DNA of 64,000 nucleotides, from assembly GCA_020635255.1 (NCBI GenBank), contig JACKAC010000001.1:531001-595000 (forward strand), given 5' to 3'. The notes below the pieces were generated by a model. It saw nothing but the letters and a program-made list of their open reading frames with translations, had not been told where the DNA came from and searched no databases. Source of the DNA: Ignavibacteriales bacterium. GTDB lineage: Bacteria; Bacteroidota; Ignavibacteria; Tepidaquicellales; Tepidaquicellaceae. Below, piece after piece: positions 16,352 to 23,419 of this stretch. The stretch's first letter is position 1. Every line of letters begins with the position of its first letter. The position numbers were made by a program, and so were the translations under genes.

Positions 16352-16705
16352 ATGTCTATAAGAACCGATAAAGTTGCTGAAGAGATTAAGCACAAGTTGA
16401 ATACTGCAATGTCACGAGATCTGGCAGAGCTTAATATGGGGCTGGTCACTATTTCGAATGTTATTATGTCTCCCGACCTAAAGCTCGCAAAAGTTTACGT
16501 AACATTCCTGGGAAACACCCTCCCCCCGGAGAAATGCGTCGAAAAGCTGAACCTCAGAAAAAGCCACATCAGGTATTTGCTGGGAAAAAGCATCCGGCTC
16601 AAATATACACCCGATCTTAAATTCTATTACGACGACACATTCGAATATGCCGACAGGATACAGAAGTTGCTAAACGACATCCATGACGACGACGAAAAAG
16701 AATAA
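16352..16705 (+). CDS. rbfA: Ribosome-binding factor A
   Basis: The protein has 117 residues. RbfA is a KH-fold factor for late 30S maturation acting near the 5' end of 16S rRNA. Visible family parts are the N-terminal RTDKVAEEIKHKLN, then DPKL-like SPDLKLAKVYVTF and LRKSHIRYLLGKSIRLKYTPDLKFYYDDT. It starts 18 bases after infB and overlaps truB by 23 bases, so translation is coupled. Confidence 0.93.
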   Translation: MSIRTDKVAEEIKHKLNTAMSRDLAELNMGLVTISNVIMSPDLKLAKVYVTFLGNTLPPEKCVEKLNLRKSHIRYLLGKSIRLKYTPDLKFYYDDTFEYADRIQKLLNDIHDDDEKE

Positions 16706-17432
16706 AATATTCCCTGTTGTAAATTATGACGACGATGGAAGTGTCGATGTTGCAGCAATGGATGAATCGTATAGCGATGTGATCATTCTTGCCGATAAGC
16801 CAAAGGAATGGTCCAGCAACGGCGTATTAAACGTTCTTAAAAAAAAGCTTGGCATAAAAAAAGCGGGACACTCAGGAACACTAGACCCGATGGCTACGGG
16901 ACTCCTCGTTATATGCACCGGCAAAATGACGAAAAAGATTTCCGGCTTCATCGATTATAATAAAGAGTACGAAGGCATTATAAAGATCGGAGCAAAAACC
17001 GAGAGCTTCGATACCGAGACAGAGGAGTATGATCTAACTGACGCATCTCATGTAACAGATGAAGATGTGGAAGCCGTTCGAAAAAAATTTCTCGGCGAGA
17101 TCATGCAGATACCGCCTATGCATTCTGCGCTCAAGCACAAAGGCAAACCTCTTTACAAGCTCGCGCGCAAAGGAAAAGAGATTGATCGAGAACCCAGAAA
17201 GGTTACTGTTTCGGAGTTTGAATTAAAACGCGTTAACGAGAATGAACTTGCGTTTCGCATCTTATGTTCAAAAGGTACTTACATTAGAAGTATTGCAAAT
17301 GATATCGGTGCTGAACTCGGTGTTGGCGGTTATTTAAAAGAATTAAGACGCACATCCGTAGGTGAATTTTCTCTCGGCGAAATGGATATGGAAATTAACG
17401 ACATAAGGTTTAGAGTTCTGCCTTCTGAATAG
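16683..17432 (+). CDS. truB: tRNA pseudouridine-55 synthase TruB
   Basis: The protein has 249 residues and makes pseudouridine 55 in the T-loop of tRNAs. Catalytic motif GHSGTLDPMATGLL has the nucleophile Asp at about residue 64; LADKPKEWSS, KEYEG and CSKGTYIRSIANDIG are the other family blocks. It starts at ATG 16683 inside rbfA; a later Met (16758) is also possible. It is the last gene of the operon; the next feature is a tRNA-Ser. The ribF and rpsO genes that often follow truB are absent here. Confidence 0.94.
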   Translation: MTTTKKNKIFPVVNYDDDGSVDVAAMDESYSDVIILADKPKEWSSNGVLNVLKKKLGIKKAGHSGTLDPMATGLLVICTGKMTKKISGFIDYNKEYEGIIKIGAKTESFDTETEEYDLTDASHVTDEDVEAVRKKFLGEIMQIPPMHSALKHKGKPLYKLARKGKEIDREPRKVTVSEFELKRVNENELAFRILCSKGTYIRSIANDIGAELGVGGYLKELRRTSVGEFSLGEMDMEINDIRFRVLPSE

Positions 17433-17526
17433 AATATTTGTATTGAAGAACAGCGTCTAATTTAGTAATTTAATTATTCTTTTCGCGAAAGCGAATTTTT
17501 GCTCTTAAATATAGATTTTGCGAAAC

Positions 17527-17613
17527 AGAGAGATGGCTGAGTGGTTGAAAGCGGCGGTCTTGAAAACCGTTGAGGCAGCAATGTCTCCGGGGGTTCGAAT
17601 CCCTCTCTCTCTG
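17527..17613 (+). tRNA. tRNA-Ser(UGA)
   Basis: This is an 87-base tRNA with acceptor AGAGAGA/TCTCTCT, discriminator G, anticodon loop CTTGAAA (anticodon TGA), a long variable arm as expected for class II tRNA, and T-loop TTCGAAT. CCA is not encoded. Its 3' part and terminator are duplicated at 17884-17971 behind the GIY-YIG gene. Confidence 0.95.
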
Positions 17614-17643
17614 CTAAATACCCCTAAATTGGGGTTTTTTTAT
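17577..17643 (+). repeat. Direct repeat copy 1 (tRNA-Ser 3' part plus terminator)
   Basis: Shared with copy 2 are AGCAATGTCTCC at 17577-17588 and an identical 46-base stretch at 17598-17643 covering the tRNA 3' end, the terminator and the first two bases of the GIY-YIG start codon. Confidence 0.9.
17620..17641 (+). terminator. Terminator of tRNA-Ser
   Basis: ACCCC (17620-17624), loop TAAATT, GGGGT (17631-17635), then seven T. An identical copy lies at 17948-17969. Confidence 0.85.
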
Positions 17644-17884
17644 GTATTATTCTTATGTATTAAAGAGTTTAAAAGACGGAAAATATTATTATGGTCATAC
17701 CTCCGATCTTCAGACAAGATTGAAATACCATAATTCCGGTAAGGTTAGGTCTACCAAGGGAAGAAAACCTTTTGAAATAATATTTTATGAAGAATTTAAA
17801 ACTAAATCGGAAGCATCAAAGCGAGAATTATTTTATAAAAGTATTGATGGATACAACTGGCTTAAGGAAAAGAAAATTATATGA
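17642..17884 (+). CDS. GIY-YIG nuclease family protein in a tRNA-Ser-associated unit
   Basis: The protein has 80 residues and is a minimal GIY-YIG domain (UPF0213/YhbQ-like). It contains YSYVLKSLKDGKYYYGHTSDL (the G-I-Y and Y-I-G strands), catalytic-type Arg in TRLKYHNSG, and Glu in SKRELFYKSIDG. It is a little shorter at the C terminus than usual. Such domains cut DNA or assist repair and mobility. The ATG begins inside the last bases of the tRNA-Ser terminator copy (17642-17644). The stop TGA ends on the first base of the second repeat copy at 17884, so the gene fills exactly the space between the repeats. No promoter or Shine-Dalgarno is visible; it must rely on terminator read-through. 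Confidence 0.85.
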   Translation: MYYSYVLKSLKDGKYYYGHTSDLQTRLKYHNSGKVRSTKGRKPFEIIFYEEFKTKSEASKRELFYKSIDGYNWLKEKKII

Positions 17885-17971
17885 GCAATGTCTCCAAGGT
17901 TCTCCCGTAGGGACTCCTTCGGAGGAATCCCTCTCTCTCTGCTAAATACCCCTAAATTGGGGTTTTTTTAT
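17884..17971 (+). repeat. Direct repeat copy 2 (partial tRNA-Ser 3' end plus terminator)
   Basis: AGCAATGTCTCC recurs at 17884-17895 and the 46-base stretch at 17926-17971 is identical to 17598-17643. Between them the T-arm is altered: GGTTC is kept, then a 23-base hairpin-forming insert (TCCCGTAGGGACTCC... at 17903-17925) replaces the loop G before AATCC. The copy cannot make a tRNA and acts only as terminator and repeat. Confidence 0.9.
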
Positions 17972-18260
17972 TCCTGACCAATAAAGAATTTAGAGTAATT
18001 TAGCATATTGTTGTAGATTTTTTCCACAGTGATTAAAGCTATTTAACTCAAGATTTTCGAATTCTCACGCTTACTCACCTTTTATTATTAGCTCTAAGGC
18101 TATTTTTTTACAATATTTATAGTTTTTATAGTAGATTTGTATTGCTAATTATTTTTAATTAGAATAAATTAGTATCCCTGCTAATATTTCTCCCTTATGT
18201 TAGTTCCGGGGCTTTTTATATGCACAATTCTTAACTAAACGGGAACAAGGGTATCATAAC
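17972..18260. other. Intergenic region before the NtrC-like gene
   Basis: A+T rich with no frame. TAGATTTG at 18132-18139 fits the Bacteroidota -7 box and is the best promoter candidate for 18261, but no good TTTG lies 19-20 bases before it. The remainder shows nothing recognisable. Confidence 0.4.
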
Positions 18261-19658
18261 ATGTCAAAAATTCTTATTGTAGACGATGAACAGCTTTCAA
18301 GGGTCATCCTTAAGCAGATCGTTACTAACATCGGGCATGAAGCCGTAGTCGTAGAAAACGGTGAAAAAGCTCTCGAAAGATTAAAGCAGATAAAGTTCGA
18401 TATAGTTCTTACCGACTTCAGCATGCCTAAAATGAACGGGTTTGAACTTACAAAAAAAGCGCTTGAGATCGATCCGGCGCTTATCGTAATTCTTATTACT
18501 GCTTACGGTACTATAAAAGACGCGGTCGAAGCAATTAAACTCGGTGCGTTCGATTATCTCACCAAACCAGTCAATAAAGACGAGCTCGAGCTTGCGCTAA
18601 AACGCGGTCTGGAAAGAATATCTCTTGTTAAAGAGGTAACTCTTTTAAGACAAAAGGTAGCAAAGGAAGAGCAGGAGTTTGAATATCTCACCGAGAATAA
18701 TGATATAAAGAAAATTCTTAACGAAGCGATAAAGCTCGGCGATAGTGATTCGACGATCCTCGTCACCGGTGAGAGCGGAACAGGCAAAGAATATCTCGGA
18801 CGCTTCATTCACAAAAACAGCCCGCGAGCGAATAACCAGTTCGTTGTTGTCAGCTGTTCCTCTGTGCCGAGCCAGGTGCTCGAGTCACAGCTCTTTGGTC
18901 ACGTAAAGGGAGCATTCGATGACGCGCACGAGGACCATAAGGGATACTTCGAGATAGCCGATGACGGCACGATATTCCTCGATAATATTTCGGAGCTCGA
19001 TCCCCAGCTTCAGCTTAAGCTTGTCTCCGTGCTTCAGAATAAACAGTTTACAAGAGTGGGTGACGATAAGGTCGTTTCCACAAACGCTCGCATAGTTGCC
19101 GCGTCCAGCAAGAACCTGCAGGACATGATTAAAGAAGGTAAGTTCAGGGAAGACCTTTATTATATACTTAACGTCTTCGAATTCCATCTCCCTGCATTGC
19201 AGGATAGACCGGAAGATATTATTCTTTATTTCCTTAAGTTCGTCAATGAGTTCGCTAAGAAGAATAATAAGAAGATAAAGGAGATCTCGCCTGAGATAAA
19301 GTCCGCGCTTCTCAGCTATGAGTGGCCCGGAAATATCCGCGAACTCAAAAACACTGCCGAGCGTGTTACTATACTATCCGAGACAGGAAGGATAACCGCC
19401 GACCTGCTTCCCGATAAGATGTTCATGACGGACGGGGAGAGCGACGAAAGTGACATACTGCTCACTAACGATTTCAACGAGAACAAAAAGGAGATAATCC
19501 GCCAGTTCGAGAAAAAGTTTATCAGTAAGTTCCTCAAGCTCAATCGCGGTAATGTCACGGCAACAGCCCGCGAGATTAATTACCACCCGGTTACCCTAAG
19601 GCAGAAGATCATCAGCCTTGGTATAAATCCGAAAGATTTCAAAAAGAAACTCAACTAA
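18261..19658 (+). CDS. NtrC-family response regulator with altered AAA+ motifs
   Basis: The protein has 465 residues. The receiver domain is intact: Asp8-Asp9, phosphoacceptor Asp52 in LTDFSMPKMNG, Thr80, Lys102. The AAA+ domain has Walker A GESGTGKE (170-177), but the sigma-54-contact loop reads GAFDDA (217-222) instead of GAFTGA, Walker B reads FLDN (239-242) with Asn for the catalytic Glu, and FREDLYYIL (295-303) has Ile302 where the second Arg of FR-x-DL-x-x-RL is expected. The C-terminal Fis-type HTH (about 420-455, NVTATAREINYHPVTLRQKI) is kept. I infer it still binds DNA and may be phosphorylated, but may not open sigma-54 promoters. No histidine kinase is adjacent. Confidence 0.88.
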   Translation: MSKILIVDDEQLSRVILKQIVTNIGHEAVVVENGEKALERLKQIKFDIVLTDFSMPKMNGFELTKKALEIDPALIVILITAYGTIKDAVEAIKLGAFDYLTKPVNKDELELALKRGLERISLVKEVTLLRQKVAKEEQEFEYLTENNDIKKILNEAIKLGDSDSTILVTGESGTGKEYLGRFIHKNSPRANNQFVVVSCSSVPSQVLESQLFGHVKGAFDDAHEDHKGYFEIADDGTIFLDNISELDPQLQLKLVSVLQNKQFTRVGDDKVVSTNARIVAASSKNLQDMIKEGKFREDLYYILNVFEFHLPALQDRPEDIILYFLKFVNEFAKKNNKKIKEISPEIKSALLSYEWPGNIRELKNTAERVTILSETGRITADLLPDKMFMTDGESDESDILLTNDFNENKKEIIRQFEKKFISKFLKLNRGNVTATAREINYHPVTLRQKIISLGINPKDFKKKLN

Positions 19659-19698
19659 GAAGTCTGTTAGACCTTAAGGGAGGTCTTACTAGAAAAAG

Positions 19699-19735
19699 AA
19701 ATCCCGCTGTTCTTTTGAATGGCGGGATTTTTTAT
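19699..19735. terminator. Bidirectional terminator between convergent genes
   Basis: AAATCCCGC (19699-19707) pairs with GCGGGATTT (19722-19730), followed by T on the plus strand and preceded by A-rich sequence that gives T on the minus strand. It lies between the NtrC-like gene and the minus-strand small gene. Confidence 0.8.
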
Positions 19736-19775
19736 TAAACCGTTGTCTTTTGAAAATATCTAATTTTTAAAAAGA

Positions 19776-20024
19776 CTATGAAGTATCATAATGACTATAA
19801 GCTAGGTCCGTGGCTAAAATTATTGCTGTTAGCGAAACTGAAATTCTTTGGATGGCTTTTCTATTAGACTCGATGAACCCGCTCATGTAGGGATCGTCGC
19901 TCACGTCTATCACATGGACTATCGAATGCCTCTCCCTCTGGAATAGCGTGCTCTGTGCCGGCTGAAACGAAAAGTTCAGCGCTATGAGCAGTATTGCTGT
20001 AAATATCAGTCTCTTTGCGTCCAT
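19776..20024 (-). CDS. Small exported protein, hypothetical
   Basis: The protein has 82 residues. MDAKRLIFTAILLIALNFSFQPAQS is a plausible signal peptide. The rest (RERHSIVHVIDVSDDPYMSG, then a weakly hydrophobic helix) matches nothing I know. It occupies the whole convergent gap with a shared terminator downstream, which supports it being a gene, but coding evidence is modest. Confidence 0.5.
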   Translation of the reverse strand: MDAKRLIFTAILLIALNFSFQPAQSTLFQRERHSIVHVIDVSDDPYMSGFIESNRKAIQRISVSLTAIILATDLAYSHYDTS

Positions 20025-20150
20025 AAAAAAAGTTAAGGATTATATGACTCTATAACAATGAACTAACCACGCGAAGTTTCCCCCTCCATTCCTAAATTGC
20101 ATAACAATAGTTAAATGAGTAATTTATACTTTCTAATCTAAGAGAGGGTT

Positions 20151-21086
20151 TTGCTCATAGGGTTAATAGCCGGTTTGATCACCGGATTTCTGCTTTCGAT
20201 GCCCCCCATGGGACCAACCAACTTTGCCATCATGGCAAAAGGGTTCAAAGGCGAAAGAAAAAATGGCATTGCCATCGGCGCGGGCGCGGGGTTTATGGAT
20301 ATGGTCTACATTCTTATATCCTACGGCGGATTTGCCCTCATTATCGGATTGATCCCCGATTCCGTCATCGCTTTCTATGAAAGCAACACTCACATTTTCA
20401 AAATTGCTCTTACTTCCGTCGGCTGTATTGTCGTCGTTTATTACGGATTTAAGATAATGCGCACAAAGCTCGAATCTTCCGTCCGCGACAGGAACGTAAA
20501 CGCCGAGGATTTCGAAAAGCAGATAAAGCACTCTCGCACAGTCCTCGAACTCAACAGGCAGAGGCTCGATAAGTTCCTGCATACGCACCTCTCAGAGAAA
20601 GCCCGTGAGAAAGAAAGGCTTTATGAACACTCGGAGGAACACCTGAAAAAGCACCTCGACGAGGACCTTCACGATGAAGTTATCAAATTCAAACGCGACA
20701 TAGAAAAAGGGGAGAAACAGCTCGAGGAGATTATGAACTCCGCGAACCATTCCCCCGATGACAATTCCCGTATATGGGCTAACTTTATTACCGGCTGTGT
20801 GATGTGTGTGTCATCTATTACTCTTCCGGCGTCATGGTTTCTTATAGTGAGCTACCTCAAAGGCTATAAAATAATCGGTACGGATTTCCCCTCCGGTCTC
20901 GCGTACGGGCTTGGAGTATGGGCGGGATCCGTCGCGTGGTTTTACATTCTTGTGACGAGTATATCCAAAAATGTCCATAAGATAAGCCCCGGGGCTCTCA
21001 ATAAGATCAATATTGCCGTAGGTATAATACTCTTCGGACTGGGCTTTTTCCTTCTCTATAAAGTTTTCGACTACGCATTATCTTGA
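20151..21086 (+). CDS. LysE-family exporter with a large soluble insert
   Basis: The protein has 311 residues from a TTG start behind AGAGAGGG. The N-terminal half matches LysE/RhtB exporters of amino acids: GLITGFLLSMPPMGPTNFAIMAKGFKGERKNGIAIGAGAGFMD with the conserved PPGP-like PPMGP. The usual family length is about 200-210. Here about 100 residues (105-205) of strongly charged, heptad-like helix (EDFEKQIKHSRTVLELN, LKKHLDEDLHDEVIKFKRDIEKGEKQLEEI) split TM3 from the last three TM segments. The insert is predicted to be a cytoplasmic or periplasmic coiled coil. Substrate is unknown. Confidence 0.8.
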   Translation: MLIGLIAGLITGFLLSMPPMGPTNFAIMAKGFKGERKNGIAIGAGAGFMDMVYILISYGGFALIIGLIPDSVIAFYESNTHIFKIALTSVGCIVVVYYGFKIMRTKLESSVRDRNVNAEDFEKQIKHSRTVLELNRQRLDKFLHTHLSEKAREKERLYEHSEEHLKKHLDEDLHDEVIKFKRDIEKGEKQLEEIMNSANHSPDDNSRIWANFITGCVMCVSSITLPASWFLIVSYLKGYKIIGTDFPSGLAYGLGVWAGSVAWFYILVTSISKNVHKISPGALNKINIAVGIILFGLGFFLLYKVFDYALS

Positions 21087-21161
21087 TTGTTACATCACCC
21101 GTTTTTATTATTTGTTATATCTCCATAAAATTAAAAAAAGCTTGGTATTACCTGATACAAT

Positions 21162-22643
21162 ATGGTTGTTGATAAGAAAATATGCGGTTACTGCCAGTCC
21201 CCGATAAAGAACGAGGCGGAGACAGTGGTCTGTCCCGGGTGCGGAACGCCTTACCATAAGGACTGCTGGAAAGAGAATAAAGGCTGTGCTGTTTACGGAT
21301 GCAATGAAAAGGCAGTTTACACGCAGGAGTCGAGCGTCGGTGACATGTATGTTAATATTGAGTACCTAATCAACGAGAGAAGGTTTGCCGATGCCATCAC
21401 CGAAGCCAAACGCATCATCGAAAGCGACGGCGACAGCATTAAAGCAAAGCGCTATTACAATAAAGCGGTGTCACTCATCAATACGAAGATAAAACTCCTG
21501 AACGAAGCTGAGAATGCTTTTACGAAAGGGGATTACCGTAGTGCGGAGATATACTATTCCAATGCGGTACAGTTCCTTGATGATGAAGAGAGGAAGATGA
21601 ATGATGCGCGCATCGCCGCCGTCAGGGAAAAGGTCCCCCAGGAAATTAAACGGAGAAAGATAAATAACTTTATAACGGGCTTTGTTGTCGTGCTGATACT
21701 TGTTGCGATCGCGTACGCTGCGTACTATTTCGTAGTTCTGAAAGAGGACAGGGATTTTGCTGAGATAGAAAGAAAAGATAATACTGAAGATGTGAAAGAG
21801 ATGGAGATGCAATTATCCGCCTACCAGCGGTTCGCCATGAAGTACCGTGACGGGCGGAATTATGATAAAGCCATGGATAAGGTAAGTTACTTCTCCGGGA
21901 TACTTGCCGACAGCCTCGCATCGAGTGACTGGCGCGGAGCGATGCGGTACCTCAAAAAAATAGATAAGGACAGGAGCGCAAAAACATACAGCGACGTTTA
22001 CAGAAAAATATACTCCTCTGCTTCATCCGAATTCAGCGAGAACGTTTCCACTGCAAAAAAGCTTAACTCGATGAAAAAGTACATCGAAGCCAAAAATATG
22101 ATGGAGCAGGCTCTGGACATAATCAAGGAATTCCCCGATTCTAAAATTGCCGAGCAAAGAGAAAAGCTGAATTCCAATATTATGATACTCTCGGATAAGG
22201 CAGCATCTATGATGAAGTATGAGAATATACAGGTCGAGATACAGGAAAAATTGGATGAACTGAAGAAATATGGTGGTGAAGCCGATACGAAATCGGATGC
22301 CACTACGGTACTAAACATCACTATCGAGGAAAAACTAAATAATTCCACATTTTTAGCCAAATCGAGTGAAAAAGGGTCCCTTTTGGCAGTAAAAGCGGGT
22401 GATTTAGGCTTTAAAGTGGGAGAATTCGTTAGCATAGACGCAACAAAGACCGGGACCGTGGACATCGAGACCTCCGACGGCAAAGAAATGACCATCCCCC
22501 TATATACCCCTGTAAAAGAAGAACTTGGTCTCACCAACATTTCCCCGGACAGGTATGAAAGGGAATCCATCCTCCAGAGACTGGAATATTTGAAGTCCCA
22601 GCGAAGTAGATTGGACAGCATTTTGAGCGCAAAATTGCTCTGA
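21162..22643 (+). CDS. Prokaryotic RING-like zinc, TPR and membrane protein
   Basis: The protein has 493 residues. The N terminus has a cross-brace-type zinc pattern, C8-x2-C11, C24-x2-C27, H32-x2-C35, C42-x4-C47, as in prokaryotic RING-like domains. Two TPR-like repeats follow (about 58-150). A transmembrane helix (about 168-193) comes next, then a long helical, coiled-coil-prone region with TPR-like character (200-370). The C-terminal beta-rich part (380-460) has GDLGFKVGEFVSIDATKTG and ends with a coiled coil. The zinc/TPR part should be cytoplasmic and the rest across the membrane. Bacterial RING-like domains have been linked to ubiquitin-like systems in other genomes, but no E1/E2-like genes are nearby. 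It is a stand-alone gene. Confidence 0.6.
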   Translation: MVVDKKICGYCQSPIKNEAETVVCPGCGTPYHKDCWKENKGCAVYGCNEKAVYTQESSVGDMYVNIEYLINERRFADAITEAKRIIESDGDSIKAKRYYNKAVSLINTKIKLLNEAENAFTKGDYRSAEIYYSNAVQFLDDEERKMNDARIAAVREKVPQEIKRRKINNFITGFVVVLILVAIAYAAYYFVVLKEDRDFAEIERKDNTEDVKEMEMQLSAYQRFAMKYRDGRNYDKAMDKVSYFSGILADSLASSDWRGAMRYLKKIDKDRSAKTYSDVYRKIYSSASSEFSENVSTAKKLNSMKKYIEAKNMMEQALDIIKEFPDSKIAEQREKLNSNIMILSDKAASMMKYENIQVEIQEKLDELKKYGGEADTKSDATTVLNITIEEKLNNSTFLAKSSEKGSLLAVKAGDLGFKVGEFVSIDATKTGTVDIETSDGKEMTIPLYTPVKEELGLTNISPDRYERESILQRLEYLKSQRSRLDSILSAKLL

Positions 22644-22722
22644 AAATGACCCCTTGATCCACCCCAAATCACATCACCTGGAGGACGCTAAATAACAGTT
22701 CTGTATAAGAATTAAGCACTGG

Positions 22723-22759
22723 TTTGGTATTGCATTAAATCGTAAATATAGGTAATTTG
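22723..22759 (+). promoter_or_regulatory. Candidate promoter of the tRNA-secE-nusG transcript
   Basis: TTG at 22730-22732 and TAATTTG at 22753-22759 are spaced 20 bases apart, close to the Bacteroidota TTTG/TAnnTTTG pattern though the -7 box is one base short. It lies 34 bases before tRNA-Tyr. Confidence 0.4.
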
Positions 22760-22792
22760 ATGCTTATCCCTTTTTCAGGGTGAAGTACGTTC

Positions 22793-22875
22793 GGGTAGGT
22801 AGCGAAGCGGTCAAACGCAACAGACTGTAAATCTGTCGACAAATGTCTTCGGAGGTTCGAATCCTTCCCTACCCA
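22793..22875 (+). tRNA. tRNA-Tyr(GUA)
   Basis: 83 bases, class II with long variable arm; acceptor GGGTAGG/CCTACCC, anticodon GTA in the loop between CAGA and TCTG, T-loop TTCGAAT, discriminator A; CCA not encoded. Confidence 0.95.
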
Positions 22876-22907
22876 CGACATACTATTTTCTTTTGCGAAA
22901 AATTTTT

Positions 22908-22980
22908 GCGGTGGTAACTCAATTGGTAGAGTCACAGCCTTCCAAGCTGTTGGTTGCGGGTTCGAGTCCCGTCCGCCGCT
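22908..22980 (+). tRNA. tRNA-Gly(UCC)
   Basis: 73 bases; acceptor GCGGTGG/CCGCCGC with one G-U pair, anticodon loop CTTCCAA (TCC), T-loop TTCGAGT, discriminator T. Confidence 0.95.
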
Positions 22981-23033
22981 CGAGAAAAGTTTTTTGAAAG
23001 TGAAGTTCTTTTTCTAAAAAAGGAATTGCAATT

Positions 23034-23106
<73 letters not shown>

Positions 23107-23123
23107 CGAAAGAAAAAATTCTT

Positions 23124-23196
23124 ACGGGTGTAGCTCAATTGGTAGAGTAGCGGTCTCCAAAACCGTTGGTTGGGGGTTCGAGTCCCTCCTCCCGTG
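23124..23196 (+). tRNA. tRNA-Trp(CCA)
   Basis: 73 bases; anticodon loop CTCCAAA (CCA), T-loop TTCGAGT, discriminator G. The acceptor ACGGGTG/CTCCCGT has a T-T mismatch at the sixth pair (positions 6 and 67), unlike the other tRNAs here. Confidence 0.93.
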
Positions 23197-23236
23197 CGAA
23201 AGAAGTTTTAGAGTTTAATAATTTTTAATCCGGTAT

Positions 23237-23419
23237 ATGAAGGATAAAATCTTAGGTTATTTCACGGACGTTTACAAAGAAATGAGAAAGGTCACCTGGC
23301 CTAAAAAGCAGGAGCTTATCGATTCGACAAAAATAGTGCTTGTGACTATGGTATTGTTTGCGATTTTTGTTTACCTGATAGATAAGGGAATTAGTGAAAT
23401 ATTAAACGTGATATTCTAA
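23237..23419 (+). CDS. secE: Preprotein translocase subunit SecE
   Basis: The protein has 60 residues, the short single-span form. YFTDVYKEMRKVTWPKKQELIDSTKIV is the conserved cytoplasmic amphipathic helix, followed by one transmembrane helix (LVTMVLFAIFVYLIDKGISEI). SecE clamps SecY in the translocon. Its stop codon shares a base with the nusG start (TAATG), so the two are coupled. Confidence 0.93.
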   Translation: MKDKILGYFTDVYKEMRKVTWPKKQELIDSTKIVLVTMVLFAIFVYLIDKGISEILNVIF

